From assembly GCF_000378465.1 (NCBI RefSeq), contig NZ_KB899920.1, forward strand, positions 1 through 41,559: 41,559 nucleotides of DNA, given 5' to 3'. Below are positions 8,102-17,440 of this stretch, piece after piece (positions within the stretch are counted from its first letter, which is position 1; every line of letters begins with the position of its first letter). Under the pieces are notes generated by a model. It was not told the origin of the DNA and did not search any database. It worked only from the letters and a program-made list of their open reading frames with translations. The DNA is from Elioraea tepidiphila DSM 17972 (GTDB taxonomy: Bacteria; Pseudomonadota; Alphaproteobacteria; Acetobacterales; Acetobacteraceae). Position numbers and translations under genes: made by a program.

Positions 8102-9043
8102 TCAGAGCGCGCCGGCCTCGCGGTAGAAGCGCTGCGCGCCCGGGTGCAGCGGCACGCCGATGTCCATCGCCATCGTCTTCGGGGTCAGACCGCGAATGCC
8201 GCCGAATACCGCGGCCATGCCCTCCACGTTCTCGGCCATCGACTTGACCATCGTGTGGATCATCGCCTCAGGCAGCTCGCAGGACGCGATGATGTGCGTG
8301 AAGTAGCCCGGCACGGTGACAGTCTGGGTCTGCTTCGGATACGTCCCCGCCGGGATCGGCACGCCGACGAAGCCCGGGTTGAGCTTGCGCAGGCCCTCGA
8401 TGTAGGGCGCCAGATCCATGACGTGGATATCGCGGGCCGAGGCGAGGTCCATCACCGAACTCGCCGGGATCGCGGTCCCCAGCGTGAACACCTGCGCATT
8501 GCCGTCGCGCATCAGCCCGACCGCGTCGGTGTAGGACGCCTGGAAGTTCGCGCGGATGTCGTTGTAGGTCATCCCCGCGACCTGGAGAATCTGTGCCGTC
8601 ACCACCTCGGCCGTGTTGCCGCGCGGCTGCAGCGCGACCTGCCGGCCGCGCAGGTCCTCGATGCGGCGGATGCCGGAATCGGCCAGCGCGATCACCTGGA
8701 AGTATTGCGGGTAGAGGGTCGCCAGATTGCACACCTTGGTCACCTGGCGCGGGAACGGCGGAGCCCCGGCGAGGCCATCCACGGTCGTGATCGAGTTGCC
8801 GAAGCCGAGCTGCGCACGGCCCTCGTCGATGCCGCGCACATTCGCAACACCGGCGCCGGGCACGGCCTGCACCGACACGCCCGGGATCGCGGTCTCCCAC
8901 ATGTTCTTGAGGGCACCGCCCAGCGGCACCCACACGCCGCCCTGCGGGCCGGTCATGAAGCGCAGCGTCTGGGCATCAGCCTGCGTCAGCGGCGCGGCCA
9001 TCAGAAGCGCGGCCAACGCGGTCGTCTTCAGTCCCAGCCTCAT
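8102..9043 (-). CDS. TAXI-family TRAP solute receptor
   Basis: A 313-residue protein from the ATG at 9043, which has GGGAGGA about five bases upstream. Starting further upstream would add a non-signal leader. Residues 1-24 form a Sec signal peptide ending ADA. The mature part begins QTLRFMTGPQGGVW, the TAXI-family opening with its glycine-rich ligand loop. It includes NVRGIDEGRAQLGFGNS and a LRGRQVALQPRGNTAEVV segment. It should capture the ligand in the periplasm and hand it to the fused permease. TAXI receptors bind glutamate, other organic acids or unknown compounds, so no ligand can be assigned. Confidence 0.9.
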   Translation of the reverse strand: MRLGLKTTALAALLMAAPLTQADAQTLRFMTGPQGGVWVPLGGALKNMWETAIPGVSVQAVPGAGVANVRGIDEGRAQLGFGNSITTVDGLAGAPPFPRQVTKVCNLATLYPQYFQVIALADSGIRRIEDLRGRQVALQPRGNTAEVVTAQILQVAGMTYNDIRANFQASYTDAVGLMRDGNAQVFTLGTAIPASSVMDLASARDIHVMDLAPYIEGLRKLNPGFVGVPIPAGTYPKQTQTVTVPGYFTHIIASCELPEAMIHTMVKSMAENVEGMAAVFGGIRGLTPKTMAMDIGVPLHPGAQRFYREAGAL

Positions 9044-9120
9044 CGTGTCCTCCCTCGGAAACCGGCTTGATTGCGGCCTCGGGCCGCCTGCCGCCATTGA
9101 TACGAAGTGCGGCACCGGGG

Positions 9121-9966
9121 TCAAGCCGCGACACTGGCCTCCGCCTGCATCGTGACGTATCCATCGGCGTCGCGCACCGAGAGCTGCGCCATCCCGCCGT
9201 TCTCCACGCCCGCCACCGTAAAGGGGGCGAGGTCGAACAAGGGTCGCACGCCGCGATAGGCGATCCGTGCCAGGCGCTGGCCCGGCCGGGCGCGGAGAAG
9301 CAGCCCCGCCATCAGCGTCGCCTGGAGCGGGCCGTGCACGATCAGCCCGGGATAACCCTCAACCTCGGTGACGTAGCGCCGGTCATAGTGGATGCGATGC
9401 CCGTTGCCGGTCAGCGCCGAGTAGCGGAACAGCATCACCGGATCGGGGACCACGGTCTCGGTGAATGCGCCTTCCGGCAGCGGCGGCGGGGGTTCGGCCA
9501 CCTTCACCGCAGCCCCCTCCAGCCCGCGATAGACGATGTCCTGTTCCTCCTCGATCGCGACGCCGCGAGGGCCCGACACGACATGGCGGACGGTGACGAA
9601 CACGAGCGCGCCGGTCGAGCCGGTCTTCTCGCGGATCGTCGCGATCGTGCTCTGGCGCGTGATCGCGTCACCGGCGAACAGCGGGCCGCGGAACATCACG
9701 CGTCCACCGGCCCACATGCGCCGCGGCAAGTGGTGCACCGGCGGCAAGAACCCCCCCCGCTTCGGGTGTCCGTCCGGCCCGAGCCCCGACTGCGGCACCC
9801 AGTGCTGGAAGAACATCCAGTGCCAGAGCGGGGGCAGCTCGCCCTCGGGCGCGAGCGCGTCGAGGGGCCGGTCGAGCGTGGCGGCGAACCCCGTGAGCCG
9901 CAGCCGGTCGATCCCGTCCTCCGCCGTCTCGGTCCGTCCCACCCAGGCCTGGTAGTCCTCGCCCAT
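9121..9966 (-). CDS. Hotdog-fold acyl-CoA hydratase (mesaconyl-C4-CoA/itaconyl-CoA hydratase-like)
   Basis: A 281-residue protein from the ATG at 9966 with AAGGGAGGG before it. It has an N-terminal FAS1/HTD2-like half carrying PLWHWMFFQHWVPQSGLG and RRMWAGGRVMF. The C-terminal MaoC-like half carries ALTGNGHRIHYDRRYV, with the hydratase aspartate/histidine pair replaced by the family form HRIHYD, and LIVHGPLQATLMA. This architecture matches hydratases of the mesaconyl-C4-CoA/itaconyl-CoA type, which add water to short unsaturated acyl-CoAs. It lies downstream of no obvious partner enzyme. It may be co-transcribed with the TAXI genes that follow 77 bases later on the same strand, which would suggest a C4-C5 acid substrate. 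That link is an inference. Confidence 0.75.
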   Translation of the reverse strand: MGEDYQAWVGRTETAEDGIDRLRLTGFAATLDRPLDALAPEGELPPLWHWMFFQHWVPQSGLGPDGHPKRGGFLPPVHHLPRRMWAGGRVMFRGPLFAGDAITRQSTIATIREKTGSTGALVFVTVRHVVSGPRGVAIEEEQDIVYRGLEGAAVKVAEPPPPLPEGAFTETVVPDPVMLFRYSALTGNGHRIHYDRRYVTEVEGYPGLIVHGPLQATLMAGLLLRARPGQRLARIAYRGVRPLFDLAPFTVAGVENGGMAQLSVRDADGYVTMQAEASVAA

Positions 9967-10033
9967 CGCGCCCTCCCTTGCCAGCGCCGAGGCGGTAGCG
10001 CGACAAGGCGTCCTCGGCCAGGGGGTACGCCGC

Positions 10034-10777
10034 ATGGAGCCCGACGAATACGACCGGATGGATCGCGTCGAGGACGCGATGTGGTGGTATCGCGCGCTGC
10101 ATCGCCGGGTGATCGAGGCGCTGCGCCGCGAGCCCGGCGATCCGTCCCTGCCCCTGCTCGACGCGGGCTGTGGTACCGGCGGCCTGCTGCGGCGCCTCGC
10201 CGAGACGTTCCCCGACCGTGCCCTGGCCGGGGTGGATGTCGCCGAGGCCGCGGTGCAGCGAGCGCGGCGCAAGGTGCCGGGGGCCGCGCTCGCGGTCGGC
10301 TCGATCGCCGCCCTGCCCTTCCCCGACGCCCGGTTCGGCGCAGTGGTGTCCTGCGATGTGCTCTGCCACCGCCTGGTGGACGAGGCGGCGGCCCTCGCCG
10401 AGCTTCGCCGCGTGCTGGCCCCGGGCGGCGTGCTGGTGCTGAACCTGCCGGCGCACCAGTGGCTGCACTCGGCGCATGACCGGCGCGTGCACAACGCGCG
10501 CCGCTACAACCGGGCGGGCCTCCGCCAGGCGCTCGAAACTGCCGGTTTTCTGCCGGTTTCCCTCCGGTTCTGGAACTCCTTGCTGCTGCCGCTGATGGTG
10601 GTCCAGCGAAGGGTGCTGGGGCGGTTCCGCGCCGAGGACGCCTCCGACGTCGCCGCGTTTTCGCCACCGATCGATGCCATCTTCCGCGCCGTTACGGACA
10701 CGGAAGCGGCGCTGGCCCGCATCGGCCTGCGCTTCCCGGCCGGGGGCTCGCTCCTCGCCGTCGCGCGCCGTGCCTGA
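10034..10777 (+). CDS. Class I SAM-dependent methyltransferase
   Basis: A 247-residue protein with the SAM-binding motif LLDAGCGTGG at 41-50, an acidic loop (GVDVAEAA) and the later motif LRRVLAPGGVLVLNLP. The segment RRYNRAGLRQALETAGFLPVSLRFWNSLLLPLM resembles membrane-associated methyltransferases found beside glycosyltransferases. It is followed after 24 bases by a GT2 glycosyltransferase and then a small flippase-like protein, so it probably modifies a lipid-linked sugar or envelope glycan. The acceptor is unknown. Confidence 0.8.
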   Translation: MEPDEYDRMDRVEDAMWWYRALHRRVIEALRREPGDPSLPLLDAGCGTGGLLRRLAETFPDRALAGVDVAEAAVQRARRKVPGAALAVGSIAALPFPDARFGAVVSCDVLCHRLVDEAAALAELRRVLAPGGVLVLNLPAHQWLHSAHDRRVHNARRYNRAGLRQALETAGFLPVSLRFWNSLLLPLMVVQRRVLGRFRAEDASDVAAFSPPIDAIFRAVTDTEAALARIGLRFPAGGSLLAVARRA

Positions 10778-10801
10778 CAGAACCTGCCGGGACCACCCAC
10801 G

Positions 10802-11785
10802 ATGTTGCAGATCACGCCCCCAGGGCCCCTCGCGCCGGAGACCGGACCGGCGCTGTCGGTCGTCATCCCGGTCTACAACGGTGCCGCCACCATCGGCGAA
10901 CTCGTCCACGCCCTCGCCGGGCTCGATGTGCCGGGCGGGCTCGAGATCGTGCTGGTGAACGACGGCAGCCCCGATCACAGCGACGCGGTCTGCCGCCGCC
11001 TGGTCGGCACGGTGGATGTGCCCATCACCTATGTCGAGCACGCGCGCAACTACGGCGAGCACAACGCGGTGATGACCGGGCTCCGCCACGCGCGCGGCGA
11101 CTACGCCATCACCATGGACGACGACCTCCAGAACCCGCCCGAGGAGGTACTGCGGCTGTTCCTGCACTGTCGCGACGGCAACTACGACGTCGTCTACACC
11201 CGCTACGCCGAGAAGCAGCACGCGGCCTGGCGCAACCTGGGCAGCCGCTTCGCCAACCGGGTCGCCGACATGCTGATCGACAAGCCGAAGGGGCTCTATC
11301 TCTCCTCGTTCCGGTGCATGAGCCGGCTCGTGATCGATGGCGTGACGCGCTACGAGGGACCGTTCCCTTATGTCGACGGGCTGATCATGCAGGTGACGCA
11401 GCGGATCGGCACGCTGGAGGTGCGGCACCTGCCGCGCGCGCAGGGGCGGTCGAACTACACGTTGAAGCGGCTGGTCAATCTTTGGCTGAACCTCGCCTTC
11501 AACTTCTCGCTGCTGCCCTTGCGCCTTGCCGTTCTCCTGGGGCTGACCATGGGCCTGATCGGCGGCATCGGCGCACTCTACGTGATCGGCCACGCGCTGT
11601 TCGGCAGCCCGCCGGAGGGCTGGGCCAGCACCATGGTTGTGGTTCTGCTGCTTTCGGCCGCGCAGTTCGTGATCCTCGGCATCGTCGGCGAGTATCTCGG
11701 CCGGACGTTCCAGACCGGCAATCGCAAGCCGCAGGGGATCGTGCGCAGCGTGCTGCGCGCCAGCGTGGCGGAACGCGTGCAGTGA
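10802..11785 (+). CDS. Polyprenyl-phosphate glycosyltransferase (GT2, ArnC/DPMS-like)
   Basis: A 327-residue protein. The GT-A domain opens with LSVVIPVYNGAATIGELV, has LVNDGSPD near 51-58 and the metal-binding DDD at 106-108 (ITMDDDLQNPPEE). Two C-terminal membrane helices (about 241-267 and 276-305) end in EYLGRTF. This is the ArnC/GtrB type, which moves a sugar from a nucleotide donor to undecaprenyl phosphate on the inner face of the membrane. The QGRSNYTLKRL motif before the helices is typical. Its stop overlaps the start of the next, SMR-like gene by four bases. The pair therefore looks like the makers and flippers of a lipid-linked sugar used to decorate the envelope. Confidence 0.87.
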   Translation: MLQITPPGPLAPETGPALSVVIPVYNGAATIGELVHALAGLDVPGGLEIVLVNDGSPDHSDAVCRRLVGTVDVPITYVEHARNYGEHNAVMTGLRHARGDYAITMDDDLQNPPEEVLRLFLHCRDGNYDVVYTRYAEKQHAAWRNLGSRFANRVADMLIDKPKGLYLSSFRCMSRLVIDGVTRYEGPFPYVDGLIMQVTQRIGTLEVRHLPRAQGRSNYTLKRLVNLWLNLAFNFSLLPLRLAVLLGLTMGLIGGIGALYVIGHALFGSPPEGWASTMVVVLLLSAAQFVILGIVGEYLGRTFQTGNRKPQGIVRSVLRASVAERVQ

Positions 11786-12117
11786 CGCTGCACTGGGCGT
11801 CGCTTGGCGCGGCGCTGGTCGCGGGCGTGATCGGGCAGTTGCTGCTGAAGGCGGGCGCCACCGGCCCGGGCGACTTCGTGGTCCAGCTGCTGCGCCCGGC
11901 GACCATCGTGGGGCTCGGCTTCTACGGCCTTGCAGCGATGCTCTACATCGTCGCACTCCGGGGCATCCCCGTCTCGGTCGCGTTCCCCGCCGCAGCGACG
12001 CAGTACGTGATCGTCGCGATGGTGGGCTGGTTCGTCTATGCCGAACCGGCCGGGCTGCAACAGATCGGCGGGCTGGCGCTGATCGTCATCGGCGTGCTGA
12101 TGCTGGCGACGGCTTGA
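11782..12117 (+). CDS. Small SMR/EamA-type membrane protein (ArnE/ArnF-like flippase subunit)
   Basis: A 111-residue protein starting at a GTG that overlaps the glycosyltransferase stop (GTGA). It has four membrane segments, including LGAALVAGVIGQLLLKAG at the start and GLALIVIGVLMLATA at the end. The pattern of four helices with GQLLLK and VSVAFPAAATQYV is that of the small multidrug resistance fold, including the ArnE/ArnF subunits that flip undecaprenyl-linked aminoarabinose. Coupling to an ArnC-like enzyme favours the flippase role over drug efflux. The paired subunit expected in Arn systems is not visible, so it may act as a homodimer. Confidence 0.75.
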   Translation: MTLHWASLGAALVAGVIGQLLLKAGATGPGDFVVQLLRPATIVGLGFYGLAAMLYIVALRGIPVSVAFPAAATQYVIVAMVGWFVYAEPAGLQQIGGLALIVIGVLMLATA

Positions 12118-12148
12118 CCCGCGTTGCCGCGCGGGCCAGCGTCCGCGC

Positions 12149-13438
12149 ATGCCCGACACCGACACGCTCGCCCGCCTCTCCGCCGCGGTGAACGCGAGTT
12201 TCGACCGTCAGGTCGCGTTCCTCGCCGACATCGTCCGCTTCCCGTCGCTGCGCGGCGCAGAAGCGCCGTTGCAGGACTGGCTCTCACGCGCGTTCCGCGA
12301 CCGCGGCTATGCGGTGGATCGCTTCACCCTCGCCGACGTGCCGCTCGACGCACACCCGAAGGCGAGCCCGATGGTCGATGTCGATCCGGCGGGCTCCGTT
12401 CAGGTCGTGGCGGCGCATCGGCCAGCAGCACCCTCCGGCCGCAGCCTGATCCTGCAAGGCCATATCGACGTCGTGCCCGAAGGGCCGACGGAGATGTGGA
12501 CGCATCCACCCTATGCCGCGGTGATCCGAGACGGCTGGATGTATGGTCGCGGTGCGCACGACATGAAGGCCGGGGTCGCCTGCATGGTGTTCGCGATGGA
12601 TGCGATCCGCGCCGCCGGCTTCGCGCCCGCCGCCGATGTCTATCTCCAGACCGTCACCGAGGAGGAGAGCACCGGCAACGGCGCGCTCGCGACCTTGCTG
12701 CGCGGCTACCGTGCGGACGCGGCCCTGATCCCCGAACCGACCGGACACGCCATCACGCGCAGCCACACCGGCACGCTCTGGTTCCGGCTGAAGGTGCGCG
12801 GCGCGCCGGTGCATGTCGCGGTGGCGCAGGACGGGTCGAATGCGATCATGTCCGCGATGCATCTGGTGAACGCGCTCTATGCGCACACCCGCGCACTGAA
12901 CGCGGCGGCGAAGGCGGATCGCTGGTATGGCGGGATCACCGATCCGATCAAGTTCAACCCCGGCATCATTCGCGGCGGCGACTGGGCCTCGTCCACCCCC
13001 GCCTGGTGCGAGGTGGATTGCCGCATCGGGCTCCTGCCCGGCACCGAGGTCGCGGACGCGATGGCGGGCGTGGAGCGCGCGGTGCGCGAGGCAACCGCCG
13101 GCGATGCGTTCCTCGCCAACAACCCGCCCGAGCTCGTCTGGCATGGGTTCCAGGCCGACGGCTACGTGCTCGAACCCGGCAGCGAGGCCGAGGCCGTGCT
13201 TGCCTCCGCGCATGCCCAGGTGCACGGCGGGGCGATGCCGGAGCGCCGCTCGACCGCGGTGAACGACACCCGCTTCTACGGGCTCTATTTCGGCATCCCG
13301 GCCCTCTGCTACGGGCCGAAGGGCGAGGGCGCGCACGCCTTCGACGAGCGCACCTCGATCGAGGATCTGCGACGCTGCACGCTGACGATCGCGGCCTTCA
13401 TCGCGGACTGGTGCGGGCTGACGCCCCGCGCGGCCTAA
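12149..13438 (+). CDS. M20-family metallopeptidase/deacylase (ArgE/DapE-like)
   Basis: A 429-residue cytoplasmic enzyme. Metal-binding motifs are GHIDVVP (His105, catalytic Asp107), GRGAHDMKAG (Asp138) and TEEES (Glu171/Glu172, base and ligand). A dimerisation domain sits between (SHTGTLWFRLKVRGAPVH), and the last ligand histidine is in GEGAHAFDE. The family removes acyl groups from amino acids or cleaves small peptides. It converges, with a four-base overlap of the gene ends, on the PLP-enzyme/Opp operon. It is likely to process the same imported compounds. The exact substrate cannot be assigned. Confidence 0.87.
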   Translation: MPDTDTLARLSAAVNASFDRQVAFLADIVRFPSLRGAEAPLQDWLSRAFRDRGYAVDRFTLADVPLDAHPKASPMVDVDPAGSVQVVAAHRPAAPSGRSLILQGHIDVVPEGPTEMWTHPPYAAVIRDGWMYGRGAHDMKAGVACMVFAMDAIRAAGFAPAADVYLQTVTEEESTGNGALATLLRGYRADAALIPEPTGHAITRSHTGTLWFRLKVRGAPVHVAVAQDGSNAIMSAMHLVNALYAHTRALNAAAKADRWYGGITDPIKFNPGIIRGGDWASSTPAWCEVDCRIGLLPGTEVADAMAGVERAVREATAGDAFLANNPPELVWHGFQADGYVLEPGSEAEAVLASAHAQVHGGAMPERRSTAVNDTRFYGLYFGIPALCYGPKGEGAHAFDERTSIEDLRRCTLTIAAFIADWCGLTPRAA

Positions 13439-14595
13439 TCCAGCACGGCGCGCATCGCCGCGATCAGCGCGGGATCATCCTCTGGTCGCAACGCCTGCGG
13501 ATCGACGAGCAGCACCCCCTCGCCCGCGCGCCGCTCGCCGACATGCACCGCCGGATCGCCGGCGCGCAGCCGTGCGGCAAGCCCTGGCGCATCCGCCACA
13601 TGCAGCGCGAGCTGCGGCGCGCGCCCGGTCGTCGCGGCATCGAGCAGGGTGCTCCGCACCGGCAGCGCCGCGGCGATCACTCGCAGCCGCGCCTCCAGTG
13701 CCGCCTGCTCGGCTAGCTCCTCGCGCGCCAGGAAACGACGCAGCGCCACGAGCAGGCCAACGATCTCCTCCTTCCCCGCCTTGAAGCCGCGCCCGAGCCC
13801 GTGATGCGGCACGCCGGCGATCTGCACACCGAGCGGCGCGCGCCAGGTCGCGACCGGCACATCCATGTCGAGCATCTGCATCAAGGCCGAGGCGATCAGC
13901 GTGCGCCTCCCGGCGAGGATGCCAGAGGATTGCGGCCCACCGATCGCCTTGCCGCCCGAGAAGGCGACGAGATCGGCGCCATCGGCAATGAAACGGCGCA
14001 GATTCGAAGCCGGCGGCAGTTGCGCTGCCGCGTCGACGATCACCGGCAGGTCATGCGCATGCGCGGTGCGCGCGATCAGCGGCAGATCGGGTGCGCTCCA
14101 CGGCGTCGCAGCGACGAAGACCGCGGCCGTGCGCGGGCCGATCGCCGCCTCGATCTCCCACGCCTCGACGCCGCGGATGCCGGCGCCGGTGCCGCGATCG
14201 TTGTGACCGAAATCGACGAGGCGCGCGCCGGCAACCGCAAGTGCGCGCGTGTAGGCGCTGCGGTGCGTTCGGTGCACCAGGATCTCAGTGCGTCCGTCCT
14301 CGATCCGCGGCAAAGCGGCCATGCGTGCCGGATCGAGCCCGGCGAGTGCGGCGGCCGCCGCGAGCGTCAGCCCGGCAGCCGCCCCCGTAGTGACGAGCCC
14401 AGCCTCGGCGCCGGTCGCGGCGGCGATCTCGGCGGAAGCCCGTTCCTGCAGAGCCGCCATATCGAGTGAGGCCCGCGCGGCCGCGGCCATCGCCGCGATC
14501 ACCTCCTCGGCCATCGGTGCGCCGCCAAGCCGTGTCAGGGTGCCGGCGGCGTTGATCACGCGCGCGAGCCCGAGTTCAGCCAGGACGCCCCCCAT
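13435..14595 (-). CDS. SelA-like PLP-dependent enzyme (ammonia-lyase/DgaE type)
   Basis: A protein of 386 residues from the ATG at 14595, whose A is shared with the stop of the upstream ABC gene (TGATG). A TTG seven codons earlier is a less likely start. It opens with RVINAAGTLTRLGGAPM, the signature of the SelA/DgaE family. Asp188 (PVIVDAAAQLPP) fits the pyridine-nitrogen ligand, and Lys216 in SGGKAIGGPQSSG is the Schiff-base lysine. True SelA makes selenocysteinyl-tRNA and is longer; this shorter form resembles the lyases of amino-sugar acid or amino-acid catabolism. As last gene of an Opp-type importer operon it is probably a catabolic lyase. No tRNA-Sec or selB is seen here to support the SelA role. 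Confidence 0.78.
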   Translation of the reverse strand: MGGVLAELGLARVINAAGTLTRLGGAPMAEEVIAAMAAAARASLDMAALQERASAEIAAATGAEAGLVTTGAAAGLTLAAAAALAGLDPARMAALPRIEDGRTEILVHRTHRSAYTRALAVAGARLVDFGHNDRGTGAGIRGVEAWEIEAAIGPRTAAVFVAATPWSAPDLPLIARTAHAHDLPVIVDAAAQLPPASNLRRFIADGADLVAFSGGKAIGGPQSSGILAGRRTLIASALMQMLDMDVPVATWRAPLGVQIAGVPHHGLGRGFKAGKEEIVGLLVALRRFLAREELAEQAALEARLRVIAAALPVRSTLLDAATTGRAPQLALHVADAPGLAARLRAGDPAVHVGERRAGEGVLLVDPQALRPEDDPALIAAMRAVLD

Positions 14596-15559
14596 CACGC
14601 GTCGAGCAGATGACAAGCGGCGCGTCGGCCGGGCGTGACCTCGCGCAGCATCGGCGTCTCCTGGCGGCAGCGCTCCATCACGAACGGACAGCGCGTGTGG
14701 AAGCGGCAGCCCGAGGGGGGATTCAGCGGAGACGGCACGTCACCTTCCAGCACGAGCGTATCCCGTTTCGCGCGCGGATCGGGGATCGGAGCGGCGGCGA
14801 CCAGTGCCCGCGTGTAGGGGTGCTTCGGCTCGTCCAGCACCACCTGCTTCGGACCGATCTCGACGATCTCGCCGAGATACATCACCGCGATGCGATGGCC
14901 GATATGCTCGACGACCGCCAGATCATGGCTGACGAACAGATAGGCGAGGCCGAACTCCTCCTGCAGGTCCATCATCAGGTTCAGCACCTGCGCCTGCACC
15001 GAGACGTCGAGTGCGGAGACCGGCTCATCGGCGACGATCAGCTTGGGATTGAGCGCGAGCGCACGCGCAAGCCCGATGCGCTGGCGCTGCCCGCCCGAGA
15101 ACTCGAACGGATAGCGTCCCACGCCCTCCGGCCGCAGCCCGACCTTCGCGAGCAGCCCGGCGACGCGCTCCTCCAGCGCTTTACCCGAGAGGCCCTCGTA
15201 GTTCTCAAGCGGCTCGCCGACGATCTGCCCGACCTTCAGCCGCGGATTGAGCGAGGCGTAAGGATCCTGGAACACCATCTGCACGCGCTTGCGGAATGGC
15301 GCGAAGGCGCGTTCGTCGAGCGCAGTGACGTCGGTGCCGTCAAGCCGGATCGTGCCGCCGGTCGGCTCGTCGAGGCGCAGCACCAAACGGGCGACCGTCG
15401 ACTTGCCGCAGCCGGACTCGCCCACCAGGCAGAGCGTCTCGCCGGGCTCGATCGCGAAGGACACGCCGTCCACCGCCCGCACCCAGGCGACCGGGCGACG
15501 CAGCACGCCGCGCAGGATCGGGAAATGCTTGACGAGGCCGTCGACGGCGAGCACGGCAC

Positions 15560-15563
<4 letters not shown>
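14595..15563 (-). CDS. Opp/Dpp-type ABC transporter ATP-binding protein (second ATPase)
   Basis: A 322-residue ATPase from the ATG at 15563, which overlaps the stop of the other ATPase gene by four bases. It has Walker [10 protein letters not shown], the Q-loop in [12 protein letters not shown], signature [14 protein letters not shown], Walker [13 protein letters not shown] and the switch histidine in VSHDL. The C-terminal oligopeptide/dipeptide extension ([14 protein letters not shown], with its cysteines) marks it as the OppF/DppF type. It powers the importer with its partner ATPase and permeases of the same operon. Confidence 0.92.
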
Positions 15564-16543
<980 letters not shown>

Positions 16544-17440
16544 CTACATCCGCCGCGCGAGCCGTGGGTCGAGTCGATCGCGCAAGCCGTCGCCCAGCAG
16601 GTTGATCGACAGCACGACGAGGGCGAGACAGGCACCGGGGGCGAAGATCGTCCAGGGGGCGCGCGCGAGGAACAGCCGCGACTGCGCGATCATGTTGCCC
16701 CAGGTCGGAATCTCGGGCGGCACGCCCGCGCCGAGGAAGGACAGTCCCGCCTCCACCAGGATCGCCGAGGCGCAGAGATAGGTGGCCTGCACGATCAGCG
16801 GCCCCACCGTGGAGGGCAGGATGTGGCGCAGGATGATCTTCTGCGATGGCGAGCCGACCGAGATCGCGGCGTCGATATAGGGCCGTTCGCGTACGGTCAG
16901 GACGACCGAGCGCACGAGACGCACCACGCGCGGGATGTCCGGTACCGTGATCGCGACGATGACAATGGCGATACCCCCGCCCGTCAGCGCCACAAGTGCG
17001 ATGGCGAGCAGGATCGAGGGGATCGCCATCAGCGCGTCCATCACGCGCATCACGATCGCATCGACCACGCGGAAATATCCGGCTGCCAGGCCGATCGCGA
17101 GGCCGATCAGCGTCGCCAGGATCGAGACCGTGATGCCGACCACGAGCGAGATGCGCGTACCGTGCACCGTGCGGGCGTAGATGTCGCGCCCGAGATTGTC
17201 GGTGCCGAAACGGTCGATCTTGCCGGCGGCGAAGAAGTCGGCGAAGGAGGGCGGCTTCAGCCGGTCCACGGGCGAGACGGTGAACGGATCGCCCGAGATC
17301 CAGGGCGCGAAAACAGCGACGAACACCATCACCAGCAGCATCGCTCCGCCGATCACGATGGTCGGGTTGCGGCGCGCGAAGCGCACGAACCCGCCGCGGG
17401 TGGAAATCAGTGGCGTCACGACGGTGGCCGCGGTTGCCAT
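16544..17440 (-). CDS. Opp/Dpp-type ABC transporter permease (OppC-like)
   Basis: A 298-residue permease from the ATG at 17440, with the initiation codon overlapping the stop of the upstream permease (TGATG). The N-terminal OppC domain (FARRNPTIVIGGAMLLVMVFVAVFAP) is followed by FGTDNLGRDIYARTVHGTRISL and five or so further helices. The EAA loop is present as YIDAAISVGSPSQKIILRHILP. With OppB it forms the channel for peptides or peptide-like compounds. Confidence 0.92.
   Translation of the reverse strand: MATAATVVTPLISTRGGFVRFARRNPTIVIGGAMLLVMVFVAVFAPWISGDPFTVSPVDRLKPPSFADFFAAGKIDRFGTDNLGRDIYARTVHGTRISLVVGITVSILATLIGLAIGLAAGYFRVVDAIVMRVMDALMAIPSILLAIALVALTGGGIAIVIVAITVPDIPRVVRLVRSVVLTVRERPYIDAAISVGSPSQKIILRHILPSTVGPLIVQATYLCASAILVEAGLSFLGAGVPPEIPTWGNMIAQSRLFLARAPWTIFAPGACLALVVLSINLLGDGLRDRLDPRLARRM

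Noticed and set aside
9044-9124. 27-residue N-terminal extension of the TAXI receptor
   Set aside because: It would hide the signal peptide behind a non-hydrophobic leader; the ATG at 9043 has a strong ribosome site.
13435-14595. Selenocysteine synthase (selA)
   Set aside because: Shorter than SelA, located in a peptide-importer operon and with no selB or tRNA-Sec in the window; a lyase role is more likely.
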